Positions 38,178 to 48,827 of a stretch of DNA of 64,000 nt are shown here, piece after piece. The notes beneath the pieces are model-generated. The model made no database searches. It was not told the DNA's origin and saw only the letters and a list, made by a program, of their open reading frames with translations. Position 1 is the stretch's first letter. Every line of letters begins with the position of its first letter. The position numbers and the translations under genes are program-made. This stretch comes from Isoptericola croceus (lineage in GTDB: Bacteria; Actinomycetota; Actinomycetes; Actinomycetales; Cellulomonadaceae), in NCBI RefSeq assembly GCF_029382255.1, contig NZ_JARLLG010000010.1, positions 1-64,000 of the forward strand, read 5' to 3'.

Positions 38178-39125
38178 ATGAGCAACCCCGTGCCCGACCC
38201 GAGCTTCAGCCCGCGCGGCGCCGTCGACCTGTCGGCGCTGAACCGCCCTCAGTCACCGCCCCCGGGTGAGCCCGGCGGCGCCCCGACCGCCGGTGGTTAT
38301 GTCGTCGACCTGACGGACACGAACTTCCAGCAGGTCGTGCAGGACTCGACCAAGCATCTCGTCGTCGTCCTGCTGTGGAAGCCCACGGACCAGGCGAACG
38401 CCGACCTGGCCACGGCGCTGGGTGCCCTCGCCGACGAGTACGCCGGCCGGTTCCTGCTCGGACGCCTCGACATCGACGCCTACCCCCAGATCGCCGCGGC
38501 CTTCCAGCCGGAGGGCGTGCCGACCGTCGTCGCCGTCCTCCAGGGCCAGCCCGTGCCGCTCTTCGCCGGCGCAGCGTCGGACGAGCAGGTTCGCGGAGTG
38601 CTCGACCAGCTCCTGGCCGCCGCCGAGCAGAACGGCGTGACCGGCCGCGCCCCGGCGCAGGGGGGTGCCGTTCCGGCTGACGACCAGCCCGTCGAGGAGC
38701 CGGAGGAGCCGCTGCCGCCGCTGCACCAGGAGGCCTACGACGCGATCGAGAGCGATGACCTGGACGCCGCTGCCGCTGCGTACGACAAGGCGCTCAAGCA
38801 GGACCCCAAGGATGCCCAGGCGGTGGCCGGCCTTGCTCAGGTGGCCCTCATGCAGCGCACGCGCGGCGCCGACCTGCAGCAGGTCCGGCAGGCCGCGGCG
38901 GACGCCCCGGCCGACGTGGACGCACAGCTCGCCGTGGCCGACATGGACATGCTCGGCGGCAAGGTCGACGACGCGTTCGCGCGGCTGCTCGACCTGCTCC
39001 CGGCCGCCGACGAGGACGCGAAGGAGAAGCTGCGGACCCGGCTCGTCGACTACTTCGAGGTCGTCGGCGCGTCCGACCCGCGGGTCGGCAAGGCGCGCCG
39101 GCACCTGGCGATGTACCTGTACTGA
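38178..39125 (+). CDS. Thioredoxin-fold/TPR co-chaperone-like protein (CnoX/YbbN type)
   Basis: A 315-residue protein. Residues about 40-155 form a thioredoxin fold, but the CxxC is replaced: VVVLLWKPTDQANADL where thioredoxins have WCGPC. The cis-Pro loop GVPTVVAVLQGQPV is present. Residues about 185-310 contain TPR-like helices (HQEAYDAIESDDLDAAAAAY). This is the architecture of CnoX/YbbN proteins, which hand substrates to chaperones. Lack of cysteines means no redox activity at that site. It ends 22 nt from the stop of convergent glgB. Confidence 0.85.
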   Translation: MSNPVPDPSFSPRGAVDLSALNRPQSPPPGEPGGAPTAGGYVVDLTDTNFQQVVQDSTKHLVVVLLWKPTDQANADLATALGALADEYAGRFLLGRLDIDAYPQIAAAFQPEGVPTVVAVLQGQPVPLFAGAASDEQVRGVLDQLLAAAEQNGVTGRAPAQGGAVPADDQPVEEPEEPLPPLHQEAYDAIESDDLDAAAAAYDKALKQDPKDAQAVAGLAQVALMQRTRGADLQQVRQAAADAPADVDAQLAVADMDMLGGKVDDAFARLLDLLPAADEDAKEKLRTRLVDYFEVVGASDPRVGKARRHLAMYLY

Positions 39126-39147
39126 CGCCAGGGCCGGCCTCGCCCCG

Positions 39148-41364
39148 TCAGCGCCGCACCAGGACGAGGCCTCCCATCGGCGGGACCCGCAGGGCGACGG
39201 AGTGCTGCCGGCCGTGCCACGGCACGTCCTCGGCCGTGAGCTCGCCGGTGTTCACCACGCCGGAACCGCCGTACTCCAGCGCGTCCGAGCCGAACGCCTC
39301 GACCCAGGTGCCGCCGTCGGGCAGCCCGATCCGGTAGCCCTCGTGCGGCACCCCGGCGAAGTTGACCACCACGACGACGGCGGTGCCGTCCGCAGCGCGC
39401 CGAGCGTAGGCGAGCACGTTGCGGGCGGCGTCGTCGGCCTCGATCCACTCGAATCCGGACCCGTCGAAGTCTCGCTCCCAGAGGGCGGGCGTGGCGCGGT
39501 ACAGGGCGTTGAGGTCCCGGACCGCGCGCTGCACGCCGGTGTGGCCGGGGTCGTCGAGGTGCCACCAGTCGAGGCCCCGACCCTCGTTCCACTCGGCCTC
39601 CTGGGCGAACTCCGAGCCCATGAAGAGCAGCTGCTTGCCCGGGTGCGTCCACTGGTAGGTGAGGAACGCGCGCACCCCGGCGAGCTGCTGCCAGCGGTCT
39701 CCCGGCATCTTGTGCAGCAGGGATCCCTTGCCGTGCACGACCTCGTCGTGGCTGATCGGCAGCACGTACTGCTCGGAGAACGCGTAGACGAGCGAGAACG
39801 TCAGCTCGCCGTGATGGTGGCTGCGGTACATGGGGTCCTTGGCGACGTACCGCAGCGAGTCGTTCATCCAGCCCATGTTCCACTTGAGGCCGAACCCGAG
39901 CCCGCCGGAGTCGGTGGGGCGGGTGACGCCGGGGAACGCCGTGGACTCCTCGGCGATCATCATCACACCGGGGCTGCGCCGGTAGGCGGTGGCGTTCGCC
40001 TCCTGCAGGAACGAGATCGCCTCGAGGTTCTCCCGCCCTCCGTGGACGTTGGATGCCCACCCGCCCTCCTCGCGCGAGTAGTCGAGGTAGAGCATCGACG
40101 CGACGGCGTCCACGCGCAGCCCGTCCGCGTGGAACTCCTCGAACCAGTAGGTGGCGTTCGCCACGAGGAAGTTGCGCACCTCGCGCCGGCCGAAGTCGAA
40201 GACCAGGGTGCCCCAGTCAGGCTGCTCGCCGCGGCGCGGGTCGGCGTGCTCGTACAGGGACGTCCCGTCGAACCGGGCGAGCGCGAACTCGTCGCGGGGG
40301 AAGTGCGCCGGCACCCAGTCGAGGATGACGCCGATGCCCGCCTGGTGGAGCCGGTCGACGAGGTAGCGGAAGTCGTCGGGGGAGCCGAGCCGTGCCGTGG
40401 GCGCGTAGTACCCGGTCACCTGGTAGCCCCAGGAACCGCCGAACGGGTGCTCGGCGACCGGCATCAGCTCGACGTGCGTGAAGCCCTGCTCGGTGACGTA
40501 GTCCGTCAGCTCCTCGGCGAGCTCGCGGTAGCCCAGGCCAGGACGCCACGAGGCGAGGTGCACCTCGTAGACGCTGATCGGCCCGCCGTGCGGCTCGGAC
40601 GACGCCCTGCGGGACATCCACTCCTCGTCGGCCCACACGTGCTCGGAGTGCGTGACGACGGAGGCGGTCGCCGGGGGTGTCTCGCTCGCCTTCGCCACGG
40701 GGTCGGCCTTGGCCCGCCAGACGCCGTCCGGGCCGCACACCTCGTACTTGTAGCGGGTGCCGACACCGACGTCGGGCACGAAGATCTCCCACACGCCGCT
40801 GGAACCCAGCGAACGCATCGGGTGCACCGGTGTCCAGCGGTTGTGGTCGCCCACGAGCCGGACCCCGCGGGCGTTCGGTGCCCAGACGGCGAAGGAGGTT
40901 CCGGTGATGTCCCCGCCTGACCCGGGGTAGACCTGGCGGTTCGCGCCGAGCACCTGCCAGAGCGTCTCGTGACGCCCCTCGCCGATCAGGTGCAGGTCCA
41001 TCTCGCCGAGGGACGGCAGGAACCGGTACGGGTCGTCGGTGGTGGTGGACTCGTCGCCGTACCGGGAGCGGACGCGGTAGTCGGGGGCGTGCCGGGTCCC
41101 GTCGTCGTCCGCGCCGACGGGGACGACGACGGACCAGACGCCGGCGGCCTCGTGCCGGGCGGTGTGCTCGGTGGGCGGGCCGTCGGGCCGGGTGACGACG
41201 ATGACGACCTCGTCCGCCAGCGGTCGCAGCGCCCGGACGACGGCGAAGGCCCCGTCCTGCGGGGCCAGCAGGTGCGGGCCGAGCAGCGCGTGCGGATCGT
41301 GGGTGGTGCCCTGCGCGACGGCGGTGAGGAGCTCGGGATCGACGATGGGCGGGTCGGGTGTCAT
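39148..41364 (-). CDS. glgB: 1,4-alpha-glucan branching enzyme
   Basis: A 738-residue GH13 branching enzyme that forms alpha-1,6 branches in glycogen-like glucans. N-terminal CBM48 modules ([20 protein letters not shown]) precede the barrel. Catalytic residues are the nucleophile D419 (GLRVDAVAS) and acid/base E472 (MMIAEEST), with [10 protein letters not shown] completing the set. The ATG at 41364 follows a GGAAGGG-type site. In many actinobacteria glgB belongs to a glgE-treS-mak-glgB operon; here it is separated from the others by the mannan operon. Confidence 0.95.
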   Translation of the reverse strand: MTPDPPIVDPELLTAVAQGTTHDPHALLGPHLLAPQDGAFAVVRALRPLADEVVIVVTRPDGPPTEHTARHEAAGVWSVVVPVGADDDGTRHAPDYRVRSRYGDESTTTDDPYRFLPSLGEMDLHLIGEGRHETLWQVLGANRQVYPGSGGDITGTSFAVWAPNARGVRLVGDHNRWTPVHPMRSLGSSGVWEIFVPDVGVGTRYKYEVCGPDGVWRAKADPVAKASETPPATASVVTHSEHVWADEEWMSRRASSEPHGGPISVYEVHLASWRPGLGYRELAEELTDYVTEQGFTHVELMPVAEHPFGGSWGYQVTGYYAPTARLGSPDDFRYLVDRLHQAGIGVILDWVPAHFPRDEFALARFDGTSLYEHADPRRGEQPDWGTLVFDFGRREVRNFLVANATYWFEEFHADGLRVDAVASMLYLDYSREEGGWASNVHGGRENLEAISFLQEANATAYRRSPGVMMIAEESTAFPGVTRPTDSGGLGFGLKWNMGWMNDSLRYVAKDPMYRSHHHGELTFSLVYAFSEQYVLPISHDEVVHGKGSLLHKMPGDRWQQLAGVRAFLTYQWTHPGKQLLFMGSEFAQEAEWNEGRGLDWWHLDDPGHTGVQRAVRDLNALYRATPALWERDFDGSGFEWIEADDAARNVLAYARRAADGTAVVVVVNFAGVPHEGYRIGLPDGGTWVEAFGSDALEYGGSGVVNTGELTAEDVPWHGRQHSVALRVPPMGGLVLVRR

Positions 41365-41477
41365 GCGTCCACCCTTCCACCGCCGCCACGACTTGTCAGG
41401 ACGTGCGCGCCACATGCCGCCTGCGGGTTCCGGGAGTCCGCCGACGACGTACGATCCTCGGCGAGGAGAGGTGAGGA

Positions 41478-42500
41478 ATGGCCCGCATCACGATCGCCGA
41501 CATCGCCGACCGCGCCGGGGTCTCGACGGGAGCCGTCTCGTACGCGCTGAACGACCGGCCGGGCGTGTCGGCGCAGACGCGCGAGCGCATCCTCGAGATC
41601 GCCGCCGAGATGGGTTGGCAGCCGAGCCAGGCTGCCCGCTCGTTGTCCGGCGCGAGGGCGGAGACCATCGGGCTGATCCTGGCCCGCGCTCCCGAGACGC
41701 TCGGTTTCGAGTCCTTCTACATGCAGTTCGTCGCGGGCATCGAGCAGGTGCTGTCCGAGCGGTCCTACGGGCTCCTGCTGCAGGTCGTCCCGGACATCAC
41801 GGCGGAGATCGCGGCGCACCGTCGGTGGCGGGCGGCGCGTCGGGTCGACGGTGTCGTCGTGGTCGATCCTCGCCAGGACGACCCGCGCCTGGAGCTGCTC
41901 ACCGACGCTGCCGCGCTGCCCGCCGTCGTGGTGGGGGACCCGGCGCTGGCCGGTGGCGCCACGGCGGTCTGGACCGACGACGGAGCAGCCGTGCGGGAGT
42001 GCGTGCGCTACCTCGCGGGTCTCGGGCACCGCCGGATCGGCCGGGTCACGGGGACCGAGGCGTTCGGGCACACGCACATCCGTGACGTCGCGTTCTTCGA
42101 CGAGGCGCGGCGTCACGGTCTCGCGGCCGAGGTACAGCGTGCGGACTTCACCCCGGAGGCCGGCGCGACGGCGACGCGGGCGCTGCTCACCGCGGACCGG
42201 CCGGTGAGCGCGATCGTCTTCGACAACGACGTCATGGCGCTCGCCGGTCTCGGTGTCGCCCACGAGCTCGGGGTGCGGGTGCCGCAGGACGTCTCGCTGG
42301 TGGCCTGGGACGACTCGCCGCTCTGCGAGGCCGCGTTCCCGCAGCTCACGGCGCTGAGCCACGATGTGACGAGCTACGGGGCGCACGTCGCCCGGCGGCT
42401 GTTCGACCGGATCGAGGGGGCGCCCCCCGGCAGCTTCCTCGACGCGACGCCGGTGCTGCAGGTGCGTGGTTCGACCGGACCGGCTCCCGCAGAGGCCTGA
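41478..42500 (+). CDS. LacI-family repressor of the mannan operon
   Basis: A 340-residue LacI/GalR-type regulator. The helix-turn-helix is [20 protein letters not shown] and the hinge [10 protein letters not shown], followed by the sugar-sensing domain. The recognition helix differs from the other LacI protein (TGAVSY versus STVSY context), matching the different operator at 42571. ATG follows GAGGAGAGGTGAGG. It starts the block of mannan genes and lies divergent from glgB. Confidence 0.88.
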   Translation: MARITIADIADRAGVSTGAVSYALNDRPGVSAQTRERILEIAAEMGWQPSQAARSLSGARAETIGLILARAPETLGFESFYMQFVAGIEQVLSERSYGLLLQVVPDITAEIAAHRRWRAARRVDGVVVVDPRQDDPRLELLTDAAALPAVVVGDPALAGGATAVWTDDGAAVRECVRYLAGLGHRRIGRVTGTEAFGHTHIRDVAFFDEARRHGLAAEVQRADFTPEAGATATRALLTADRPVSAIVFDNDVMALAGLGVAHELGVRVPQDVSLVAWDDSPLCEAAFPQLTALSHDVTSYGAHVARRLFDRIEGAPPGSFLDATPVLQVRGSTGPAPAEA

Positions 42501-42555
42501 GCAGCGGGCGACCCCGGTCGGCTCGGGTCGCGGGTCGGAGCAGGTCGAGGAGTGG

Positions 42556-42585
42556 TTGACCCTCTGCTACTTAACCGCTTAATGT
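42556..42585 (+). promoter_or_regulatory. Promoter and operator of the mannan operon
   Basis: TTGACC (42556-42561) and TAATGT (42580-42585) with an 18-nt spacer. The palindromic TTAACCGCTTAA (42571-42582), TTAA arms with central CG, overlaps the -10 box and differs from the operator of the 3-23 kb regulon. The LacI gene directly upstream is its likely partner. Confidence 0.75.
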
Positions 42586-42628
42586 GTCTGCTGTCACCCC
42601 GTCAACGACGACAGGAATCGAGCACGAC

Positions 42629-43942
42629 ATGGCAACGAGGCACCTGATCCCCGGCGTGGCGGCCGCCGCAGCCGCCGCGCTCCTGCTGTCAGCCTGCGGC
42701 GGCAGCGCGGAACCCGGCGACGCTCCCGACGACGCCACGCCCTCGGGCGAGATCACCGTCATCACCCAGCGGACCGACATCGTCGACACCGTCTTCGCCG
42801 GCTACAAGGAGCAGTTCGAGGCGGAGTACCCCGACGTGTCGGTCAGGTTCGAGGCGCTCACCGACTACGAGGGCGAGATCGCCGTCCGCATGAACACCAC
42901 GGACTACGGCGACGTCCTGCTCATCCCGGCCAGCGTCACCAAGGACCAGTACGAGAACTTCTTCGAGCCGCTGGGCAGCGTGGACGAGATGGGCCAGACG
43001 TACCGCCTCGTGGAGGAGGCCGCGTACGAGGGCCAGGTCTACGGCGTCTCGATCACGGTCAACACCCAGGGCCTCGTCTACAACAAGAAGGTCTGGGAGG
43101 CCGCGGGCATCACCGACCTGCCCGCGACGCCCGACGAGTTCCTGGAGGACCTGCAGGCCATCGCGGACAACACCGACGCCGTCCCCTACTACACGAACTA
43201 CTCCGACGGATGGCCTCTGAGCCAGTGGGACGGCAACCGAGGCGTGATGGGCGACCCGGACTACCAGAACACCCACATCGCCCACAGCGACGACCCCTGG
43301 GCGCCCGACCAGTGGCACGGGATCTCGGACGGCCTGCTGTACGACGTCGTGGCGAACGGGCTGAGCGAGGACGACCCGACGACCACCAACTGGGAGGAGT
43401 CCAAGACGCTCCTGGGCTCGGGCCAGGTCGGCACCATGCTGCTCGGCTCGTGGGCCATCACCCAGATGCAGCAGGCGGCCGAGGACGCCGGCGGCTCCGC
43501 GGACGACATCGGCTACATGCCGTTCCCGCACCAGGTCGACGGCGCCTTCCACGCCCAGGTCGCCGGGGACTACAAGAACGCCATCAACGTCAACTCCGAG
43601 CACAAGGCCGCCGCGCGCGCCTGGATCGAGTGGTTCGCCGAGGAGTCCGGCTACGCCTACGACGAGGGCGGCATCTCCCCGCTCCTCGACGGTCCGACGC
43701 CGGAGACCCTGGGCGACTTCGACGCGACCGGCGTCGAGTACGTCGAGATGAACCCCGCTCCCGCGGGCCAGGAGGCCTACGAGACGGACGTCGTCAACAC
43801 CGCCGAGATCGACCTGTACGGGAACATCTACCGGCAGAAGCTCGTCGACATCGCCCGCGGTGCCGCGGACGGCGACAAGGAGTCGTACTTCGCCGACCTG
43901 AACCAGCGCTGGGCCGACGCCCGCGCCACCGTCGGCGACTGA
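42629..43942 (+). CDS. CUT1 sugar-binding lipoprotein (mannan operon)
   Basis: A 437-residue extracellular solute-binding protein. The signal peptide has lipobox LSAC (about residues 17-20). Typical features are FEAEYPDVSVRFEALTDY, YGVSITVNTQGLVYNKKVWE and TLLGSGQVGTMLLGSWAITQ. The start is ATG with AGGAA upstream at a slightly long distance; a GTG at 42584 in frame is too close to the promoter. By context its ligands are (galacto)manno-oligosaccharides. Confidence 0.88.
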   Translation: MATRHLIPGVAAAAAAALLLSACGGSAEPGDAPDDATPSGEITVITQRTDIVDTVFAGYKEQFEAEYPDVSVRFEALTDYEGEIAVRMNTTDYGDVLLIPASVTKDQYENFFEPLGSVDEMGQTYRLVEEAAYEGQVYGVSITVNTQGLVYNKKVWEAAGITDLPATPDEFLEDLQAIADNTDAVPYYTNYSDGWPLSQWDGNRGVMGDPDYQNTHIAHSDDPWAPDQWHGISDGLLYDVVANGLSEDDPTTTNWEESKTLLGSGQVGTMLLGSWAITQMQQAAEDAGGSADDIGYMPFPHQVDGAFHAQVAGDYKNAINVNSEHKAAARAWIEWFAEESGYAYDEGGISPLLDGPTPETLGDFDATGVEYVEMNPAPAGQEAYETDVVNTAEIDLYGNIYRQKLVDIARGAADGDKESYFADLNQRWADARATVGD

Positions 43943-43951
43943 CCGAGCTCA

Positions 43952-43983
43952 CCGGGGCGGCGGCCGCAGCGCCGCCGCCCCGG
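43952..43983 (+). other. Intercistronic hairpin after the mannan binding-protein gene
   Basis: A perfect 12-bp G+C stem (CCGGGGCGGCGG and complement) with an 8-nt loop, 10 nt after the stop codon. Same position as the hairpin at 17628 in the other importer operon; probably shapes the binding-protein to permease ratio. Confidence 0.65.
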
Positions 43984-44008
43984 AGATCCCACCGAGAGGA
44001 GGACCGCC

Positions 44009-44956
44009 ATGTCGACGGTCTCGTCCCCGGTCCGTGGAACGGTATCCCGCGCCACGGCCACCCCAGCCCCGGCGCCACCACGGCGCGGGCCGGGTCGCGG
44101 CCTGAGAGTCACCCCGTGGCTCTTCCTGGTCGCACCCCTCGGTCTGCTGGTGCTGTTCACGTACGTCCCCGTGGCCAACATGGTCTGGTACAGCTTCACG
44201 AGCTGGGACGGGATGGCACCCGTCAAGGAACCGGTCGGCCTCGACAACTACGTGCGGATCTTCACCGACCCGGACATGTTCACCGTGTTCCTCGTGAGCC
44301 TCTACTACCTGGCGGGCGCGTTCCTACAGCTTGCGCTCGCCCTGTACTTCGCGACGATCCTGAGCTTCAACACCCGGTTCCGGAACCTCTTCAAGGGGAT
44401 CATCTTCTTCCCCTACCTGATCAACGGGGTGGCGATCGGGCTGGTCTTCCTCTTCTTCCTGCGCCCTGGCGGGACCCTGGATGCGGTGCTCGGGCTCGTC
44501 GGCGTGACCGCGCCGCCGCAGTGGCTGGGGAACCCGGACCTGGTCAACGTCTCGCTCGCCGGCACGAGCGTGTGGCGCTACATGGGACTCAACTTCGTGC
44601 TGTTCCTCGGGGCGATCCAGTCGATCCCGAACGAGCTGTACGAGGCTGCCGACCTCGACGGTGCGACGAGCTGGCAGAAGTTCCGCTACATCATCGCCCC
44701 CGGCATCAAGCAGGTCATCGGTCTGACGACGATCCTCGCGATCTCCGGGTCGCTGGCCGTGTTCGAGATCCCCTGGATCATGACGGGCGGGGCGAACGGG
44801 TCGACGACGTTCGTCATCCAGACCGTCCAGCAGGCCTTCGAGTTCAAGAAGTTCGGCCTCGCCTCCGCCATGGCGGTCGTGCTGCTGCTGATCGTCCTGC
44901 TCGTCACATGGATCCAGCGCCGGATCATCCCCGACGAGAAGGTGGACCTGACGTGA
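44009..44956 (+). CDS. ABC sugar permease (MalF type, mannan operon)
   Basis: A 315-residue CUT1 permease with six membrane segments (first: WLFLVAPLGLLVLFTYVPV) and the coupling loop YEAADLDGATSWQKFRYII. ATG behind GAGAGGAGG. The partner permease starts within its stop (GTGA). Confidence 0.9.
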   Translation: MSTVSSPVRGTVSRATATPAPAPPRRGPGRGLRVTPWLFLVAPLGLLVLFTYVPVANMVWYSFTSWDGMAPVKEPVGLDNYVRIFTDPDMFTVFLVSLYYLAGAFLQLALALYFATILSFNTRFRNLFKGIIFFPYLINGVAIGLVFLFFLRPGGTLDAVLGLVGVTAPPQWLGNPDLVNVSLAGTSVWRYMGLNFVLFLGAIQSIPNELYEAADLDGATSWQKFRYIIAPGIKQVIGLTTILAISGSLAVFEIPWIMTGGANGSTTFVIQTVQQAFEFKKFGLASAMAVVLLLIVLLVTWIQRRIIPDEKVDLT

Positions 44957-45906
44957 CGGTGACCCAGAGACCGGACGCACAGCACCCCGGCACGTCGCCG
45001 GAGGCGCCCGCCCGCCCGGCACCCGGCCCGGTCGAGGGCGTCGTCCTGCGGGTGCGCCACGTGCTGCGCGGTCTGCGCCCCCTGCTCGGACCGGTCGCCA
45101 CGACCGTGAAGTACGCGAGCATCCTCATCGCCTGCGCGGTGGCGATCATCCCGCTGGTGACGGTCTTCATGGCCTCGTTCAAGACGAAGGAGGAGTTCGC
45201 CACCACCGACCCGCTGACCCCGCCGGAGAACTGGCTCAACCTGGACAACTTCGTCGCCGCGTTCACCGAGGGCGGCATGCTCCGCGGGTTCCTCAACACC
45301 ACGGTCATCCTGGTCGTCGCGCTGGTCGGCACCATCCTCATCGGCACGATGACCGCGTACGCCGTCGACCGCTTCGACTTCCGGGGGCGGCGCCTCGTCA
45401 TGGGCGCGTTCCTGCTCGCGACGCTGGTGCCCGCGGTGACCACCCAGGTCGCCACGTTCCAGGTGGTCAACGGCCTCGGCCTGTTCAACACCCGGTGGGC
45501 GGCGATCGTGCTGTTCATGGGGACCGACATCATCTCGATCTACATCTTCCTGCAGTTCATGCGGGGCATCTCGCGCTCGCTCGACGAGGCCGCGATGCTC
45601 GACGGCGCCAACCGCCTGACCATCTACGCCCGCATCATCTTCCCGCTGCTGCGCCCTGCCGTCGCGACCGTCGTCATCGTCAAGGGCATCGCGATCTACA
45701 ACGAGTACTACATCCCGTTCCTGTACATGCCCTCGCGCGACCTCGGCGTCGTCTCGACCTCGCTGTTCCGGTTCATGGGACCGTTCGGGGCGCAGTGGGA
45801 GATCATCTCGGCCGGCGCGGTGCTGGTCATCGTCCCGACCCTCGTCGCGTTCCTGCTGCTGCAGCGGCAGATCTACAGCGGACTGACCTCCGGAGCCACC
45901 AAGTGA
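44953..45906 (+). CDS. ABC sugar permease (MalG type, mannan operon)
   Basis: A 317-residue permease with a 45-residue cytoplasmic N-terminus, six membrane segments and the coupling loop DEAAMLDGANRLTIYARIIF. The GTG at 44953 overlaps the stop of the first permease, and the beta-mannosidase GTG in turn overlaps its own stop, so all three are translationally coupled. No ATPase partner nearby. Confidence 0.9.
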   Translation: MTVTQRPDAQHPGTSPEAPARPAPGPVEGVVLRVRHVLRGLRPLLGPVATTVKYASILIACAVAIIPLVTVFMASFKTKEEFATTDPLTPPENWLNLDNFVAAFTEGGMLRGFLNTTVILVVALVGTILIGTMTAYAVDRFDFRGRRLVMGAFLLATLVPAVTTQVATFQVVNGLGLFNTRWAAIVLFMGTDIISIYIFLQFMRGISRSLDEAAMLDGANRLTIYARIIFPLLRPAVATVVIVKGIAIYNEYYIPFLYMPSRDLGVVSTSLFRFMGPFGAQWEIISAGAVLVIVPTLVAFLLLQRQIYSGLTSGATK

Positions 45907-48452
45907 CCCATCCCTCTGCCCGCCGTGCCGTCCAGCTCGACGCCGGCTGGACCGCCCGCAGCACGAGCCCCGCCGTCCCGGGCCACCTCGCCGACACGCT
46001 CGCCGGACCCGGCGTACCCGCCGGCGTGCCCGGCAGCATCCACACCGACCTGCTCGACGCCGGCCTGATCCCCGACCCCTACCTCGACGACCACGAGCGC
46101 CTCCTGCAGTGGATCGGTCGCTGCGACTGGCAGTTCTCCACCACGTTCCCGCACCGCACCGTCGGCCAGGACGAACGCCACGAGCTGGCGTTCGACGGCC
46201 TGGACACCGTGGCGACGCTCCTGCTGAACGGTGTCGAGGTGGGGCGCACGGCCAACCAGCACCGCTCCTACCGGTTCGACGTGACGGACCTGCTGCGCGA
46301 CGGCGACAACGAGCTCGAGGTGAGCTTCGCCGCTCCCGTGCCCTACGCGGACGCCCAGAGCCTGACGCTCGGGCAGCGGCCGCAGGTCAACCACCACCCG
46401 TTCAACGCGATGCGCAAGATGGCGTGCAACTTCGGGTGGGACTGGGGGATCGACGCCGCCACGGTGGGGATCTGGCGCCCCGTCCGCCTCGAGTCGTGGC
46501 AGACGGCCCGGCTCGGCCCGGTGCGGGTGCTCGCCACGGCGGCGCACGGCACCGACGGCGGGACCGGTGCTCGTGGACAGCTCGAGGTGCGTGCGGACGT
46601 CGCCTCCGCGCCCGGGTTCCCGGCCGCGGCGACGGACGTGTCGGTCCGCCTCACCGGACAGGGCGTCGACCTGGAGGGCGCCGCGGCCGTCCCCGCCGAC
46701 AGCACCTGCGCCGTCGTCCGCATCGACGTGCCCGACGTGGCGTTGTGGTGGCCCCGCGGCCACGGCGACCAGCCGCTGTACGACGTCGAGGTGACCCTCG
46801 CCGCCGAGGGTGCCGTCCTGGACACCTGGAGCACGCGCACCGGCTTCCGCTCGGTCCGGCTGGACCAGACGCCGGACGACGACGGCACCTCCTTCACGCT
46901 CGTGGTCAACGACCGGCCCGTCTGGGTCAAGGGTGCCAACTGGATCCCGGACGACGCGTTCGTCCACCGCGTCGACCGGGCCCGCTACGCCCGGCGGCTG
47001 GACCAGGCCGAGCACGCCGGCATCAACCTGCTACGGGTCTGGGGCGGCGGGATCTACGAGTCGGACGACTTCTACGAGCTGTGCGACGAGCGCGGCCTGA
47101 TGACCTGGCAGGACTTCGCCTTCGCCTGTGCCGCCTACAGCGAGGACGAGCCGCTGCGCAGCGAGGTCGAGGCGGAGGCCCGCGAGAACGTCGCCCGGCT
47201 GACGCCGCACCCCTCGCTCGTGCTGTGGAACGGGTCGAACGAGAACGTCTGGGGCGCGCGGGAGTGGGGCTGGGAACCGCTGCTCGCCGGCCGGTCGTGG
47301 GGGCTGGGGTACTACACGGAGCTGTTGCCGGCCGTGGTGGCCGAGGTCGACGGCACCCGCCCGTACACGCCATCGTCCCCGTGGTCGGACGACCCGGACG
47401 TCCATCCCAACGACACCGACCACGGGTCGATGCACTCCTGGGAGGTGTGGAACCGGTTGGACTGGGCCCACTACCGCGACGACGTGCCGCGGTTCATGGC
47501 GGAGTTCGGCTGGCAGGGACCGCCCACCTGGGCCACGCTCACCCGCTCGATCAGCGACGACCCGCTCACCCCCGAGTCGCCCGGCATGCAGGTCCACCAG
47601 AAGGCCATGGAGGGCAACAAGAAGCTCGGCCTGGGCCTCGTGCGGCACCTGCCCGTCCCGGACGACATGGACGACTGGCACTGGGCGATGTCCTGGAACC
47701 AGGCCACCGCCGTGCAGGTCGCCGTGGAGCACCTGCGCTCCTGGTCGCCGCGCTGCATGGGCTCCGTGGTGTGGCAGCTCAACGACTGCTGGCCCGTGAC
47801 CTCCTGGGCGGCGGTCGACGGGGACGAACGACCCAAGCCGCTGCTGTACGCGCTGCGCCACGCGCACGCCGACCGGCTGGTCACCGTGCAGCCGCGCCCC
47901 GCCCACGGTCCCGGCCACGGGCACCGCGGCGGTCTCGCGGCCGTGCTCGTCAACGACACCGACGACCCGTGGTCGGGGGAGGTCGCCGTCGAGCGCCTCG
48001 CCGACGACGGCACCGAGCTCGCCAAGACCCGCGAGCAGGTCACGGTGGCCCCGCGGGGGACTCTCACGCTGCCGCTGCCCGACGACGTCGCCACGGCGGG
48101 CGAGGCAGCCGGCGATCTGGTGCGCGTCCGCCTCGACGGGGCTCGCGGGCTGTGGTTCTTCGCCGAGCCCCGCGACTCCGCGCTGGCGGCACCCGAGCTG
48201 CGGACCGACGTCGTGCCGGTCGAGGGCGGGTACCGCGTGCGTGTCCAGGCGCTGAACCTGGTGCGCGACCTCACGCTGCTGGCCGACAAGGTCCACCCGG
48301 ACGCCCGGGTGGACGACCAGCTGGTCACGCTGCTGCCGGGCGAGGACGTCGAGCTCACCGTCCGGGTGCCCGACGGCGTCGAGCTCGACGCCGAGGCGCT
48401 GACCGCCCCGCACGCGCTGCGGTCGCTCAACCAGCTGGTGGGTGCCCGGTGA
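45903..48452 (+). CDS. GH2 beta-mannosidase
   Basis: An 849-residue family 2 beta-mannosidase releasing mannose from the non-reducing end of imported manno-oligosaccharides. Sandwich domains are followed by the barrel with LLRVWGGGIYESDDFYELCD, the acid/base E447 (NGSNEN) and the nucleophile E534 (FMAEFGWQG). The C-terminal beta domains are complete. No signal peptide. The GTG start overlaps the permease stop (GTGA). It is the last intact gene of the mannan operon; the next frame starts in its stop codon but is broken. Confidence 0.93.
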   Translation: MTHPSARRAVQLDAGWTARSTSPAVPGHLADTLAGPGVPAGVPGSIHTDLLDAGLIPDPYLDDHERLLQWIGRCDWQFSTTFPHRTVGQDERHELAFDGLDTVATLLLNGVEVGRTANQHRSYRFDVTDLLRDGDNELEVSFAAPVPYADAQSLTLGQRPQVNHHPFNAMRKMACNFGWDWGIDAATVGIWRPVRLESWQTARLGPVRVLATAAHGTDGGTGARGQLEVRADVASAPGFPAAATDVSVRLTGQGVDLEGAAAVPADSTCAVVRIDVPDVALWWPRGHGDQPLYDVEVTLAAEGAVLDTWSTRTGFRSVRLDQTPDDDGTSFTLVVNDRPVWVKGANWIPDDAFVHRVDRARYARRLDQAEHAGINLLRVWGGGIYESDDFYELCDERGLMTWQDFAFACAAYSEDEPLRSEVEAEARENVARLTPHPSLVLWNGSNENVWGAREWGWEPLLAGRSWGLGYYTELLPAVVAEVDGTRPYTPSSPWSDDPDVHPNDTDHGSMHSWEVWNRLDWAHYRDDVPRFMAEFGWQGPPTWATLTRSISDDPLTPESPGMQVHQKAMEGNKKLGLGLVRHLPVPDDMDDWHWAMSWNQATAVQVAVEHLRSWSPRCMGSVVWQLNDCWPVTSWAAVDGDERPKPLLYALRHAHADRLVTVQPRPAHGPGHGHRGGLAAVLVNDTDDPWSGEVAVERLADDGTELAKTREQVTVAPRGTLTLPLPDDVATAGEAAGDLVRVRLDGARGLWFFAEPRDSALAAPELRTDVVPVEGGYRVRVQALNLVRDLTLLADKVHPDARVDDQLVTLLPGEDVELTVRVPDGVELDAEALTAPHALRSLNQLVGAR

Positions 48453-48820
48453 GCGGAGCGGACGCCCCCGTGGTGCCGCTCCCGGGCGGCCCGGTGCTCG
48501 GGATGACGTGGGGCTGGACCGGGGTGCGTGGTACCTGGGCCACGCCGGCGGCCGAGGCGTCCCTGGACGCCATGGTGACCGGCCTCGCGACCACCTGGAC
48601 GGCCGTGACGTATGCCGCCGAGCAGGCCACCGCGCAGTCGACCGAGATCTCGTTCCGCGACGCACCGACGCTCACCGACGACGAGGTGCGCTGGGCGGTG
48701 CGGGCCGCGAAGGCCCGGGGGCCGGCCGAGCAGGAACGGTGGTATCGCGACATGCTCGCCGCGACGTCGGCGCTGCCCTGGGTGCAGGGCTGGGTGCTGT
48801 GGGACTGGCCCGCCACGCTG
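48449..48820 (+). pseudogene. GH113-like beta-mannanase with deleted catalytic core
   Basis: The GTG overlaps the beta-mannosidase stop (GTGA). About 90 codons match the N-terminus of family GH113 proteins (GMTWGWTGVRGTWATP, STEISFRDAPTLTDDEVRW). At about 48711-48728 the sequence jumps to what looks like the GH113 C-terminus (PWVQGWVLWDWPATL). Roughly 180-200 residues of a usual ~320, including both catalytic glutamates, are missing. After 48820 the frame runs into out-of-frame sequence and stays open to 49213, so any product would be an inactive ~254-residue chimera. Microhomology CCCGGGGGCCGGCC at the join fits a deletion. Confidence 0.7.
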
Positions 48821-48827
48821 GACGCCC

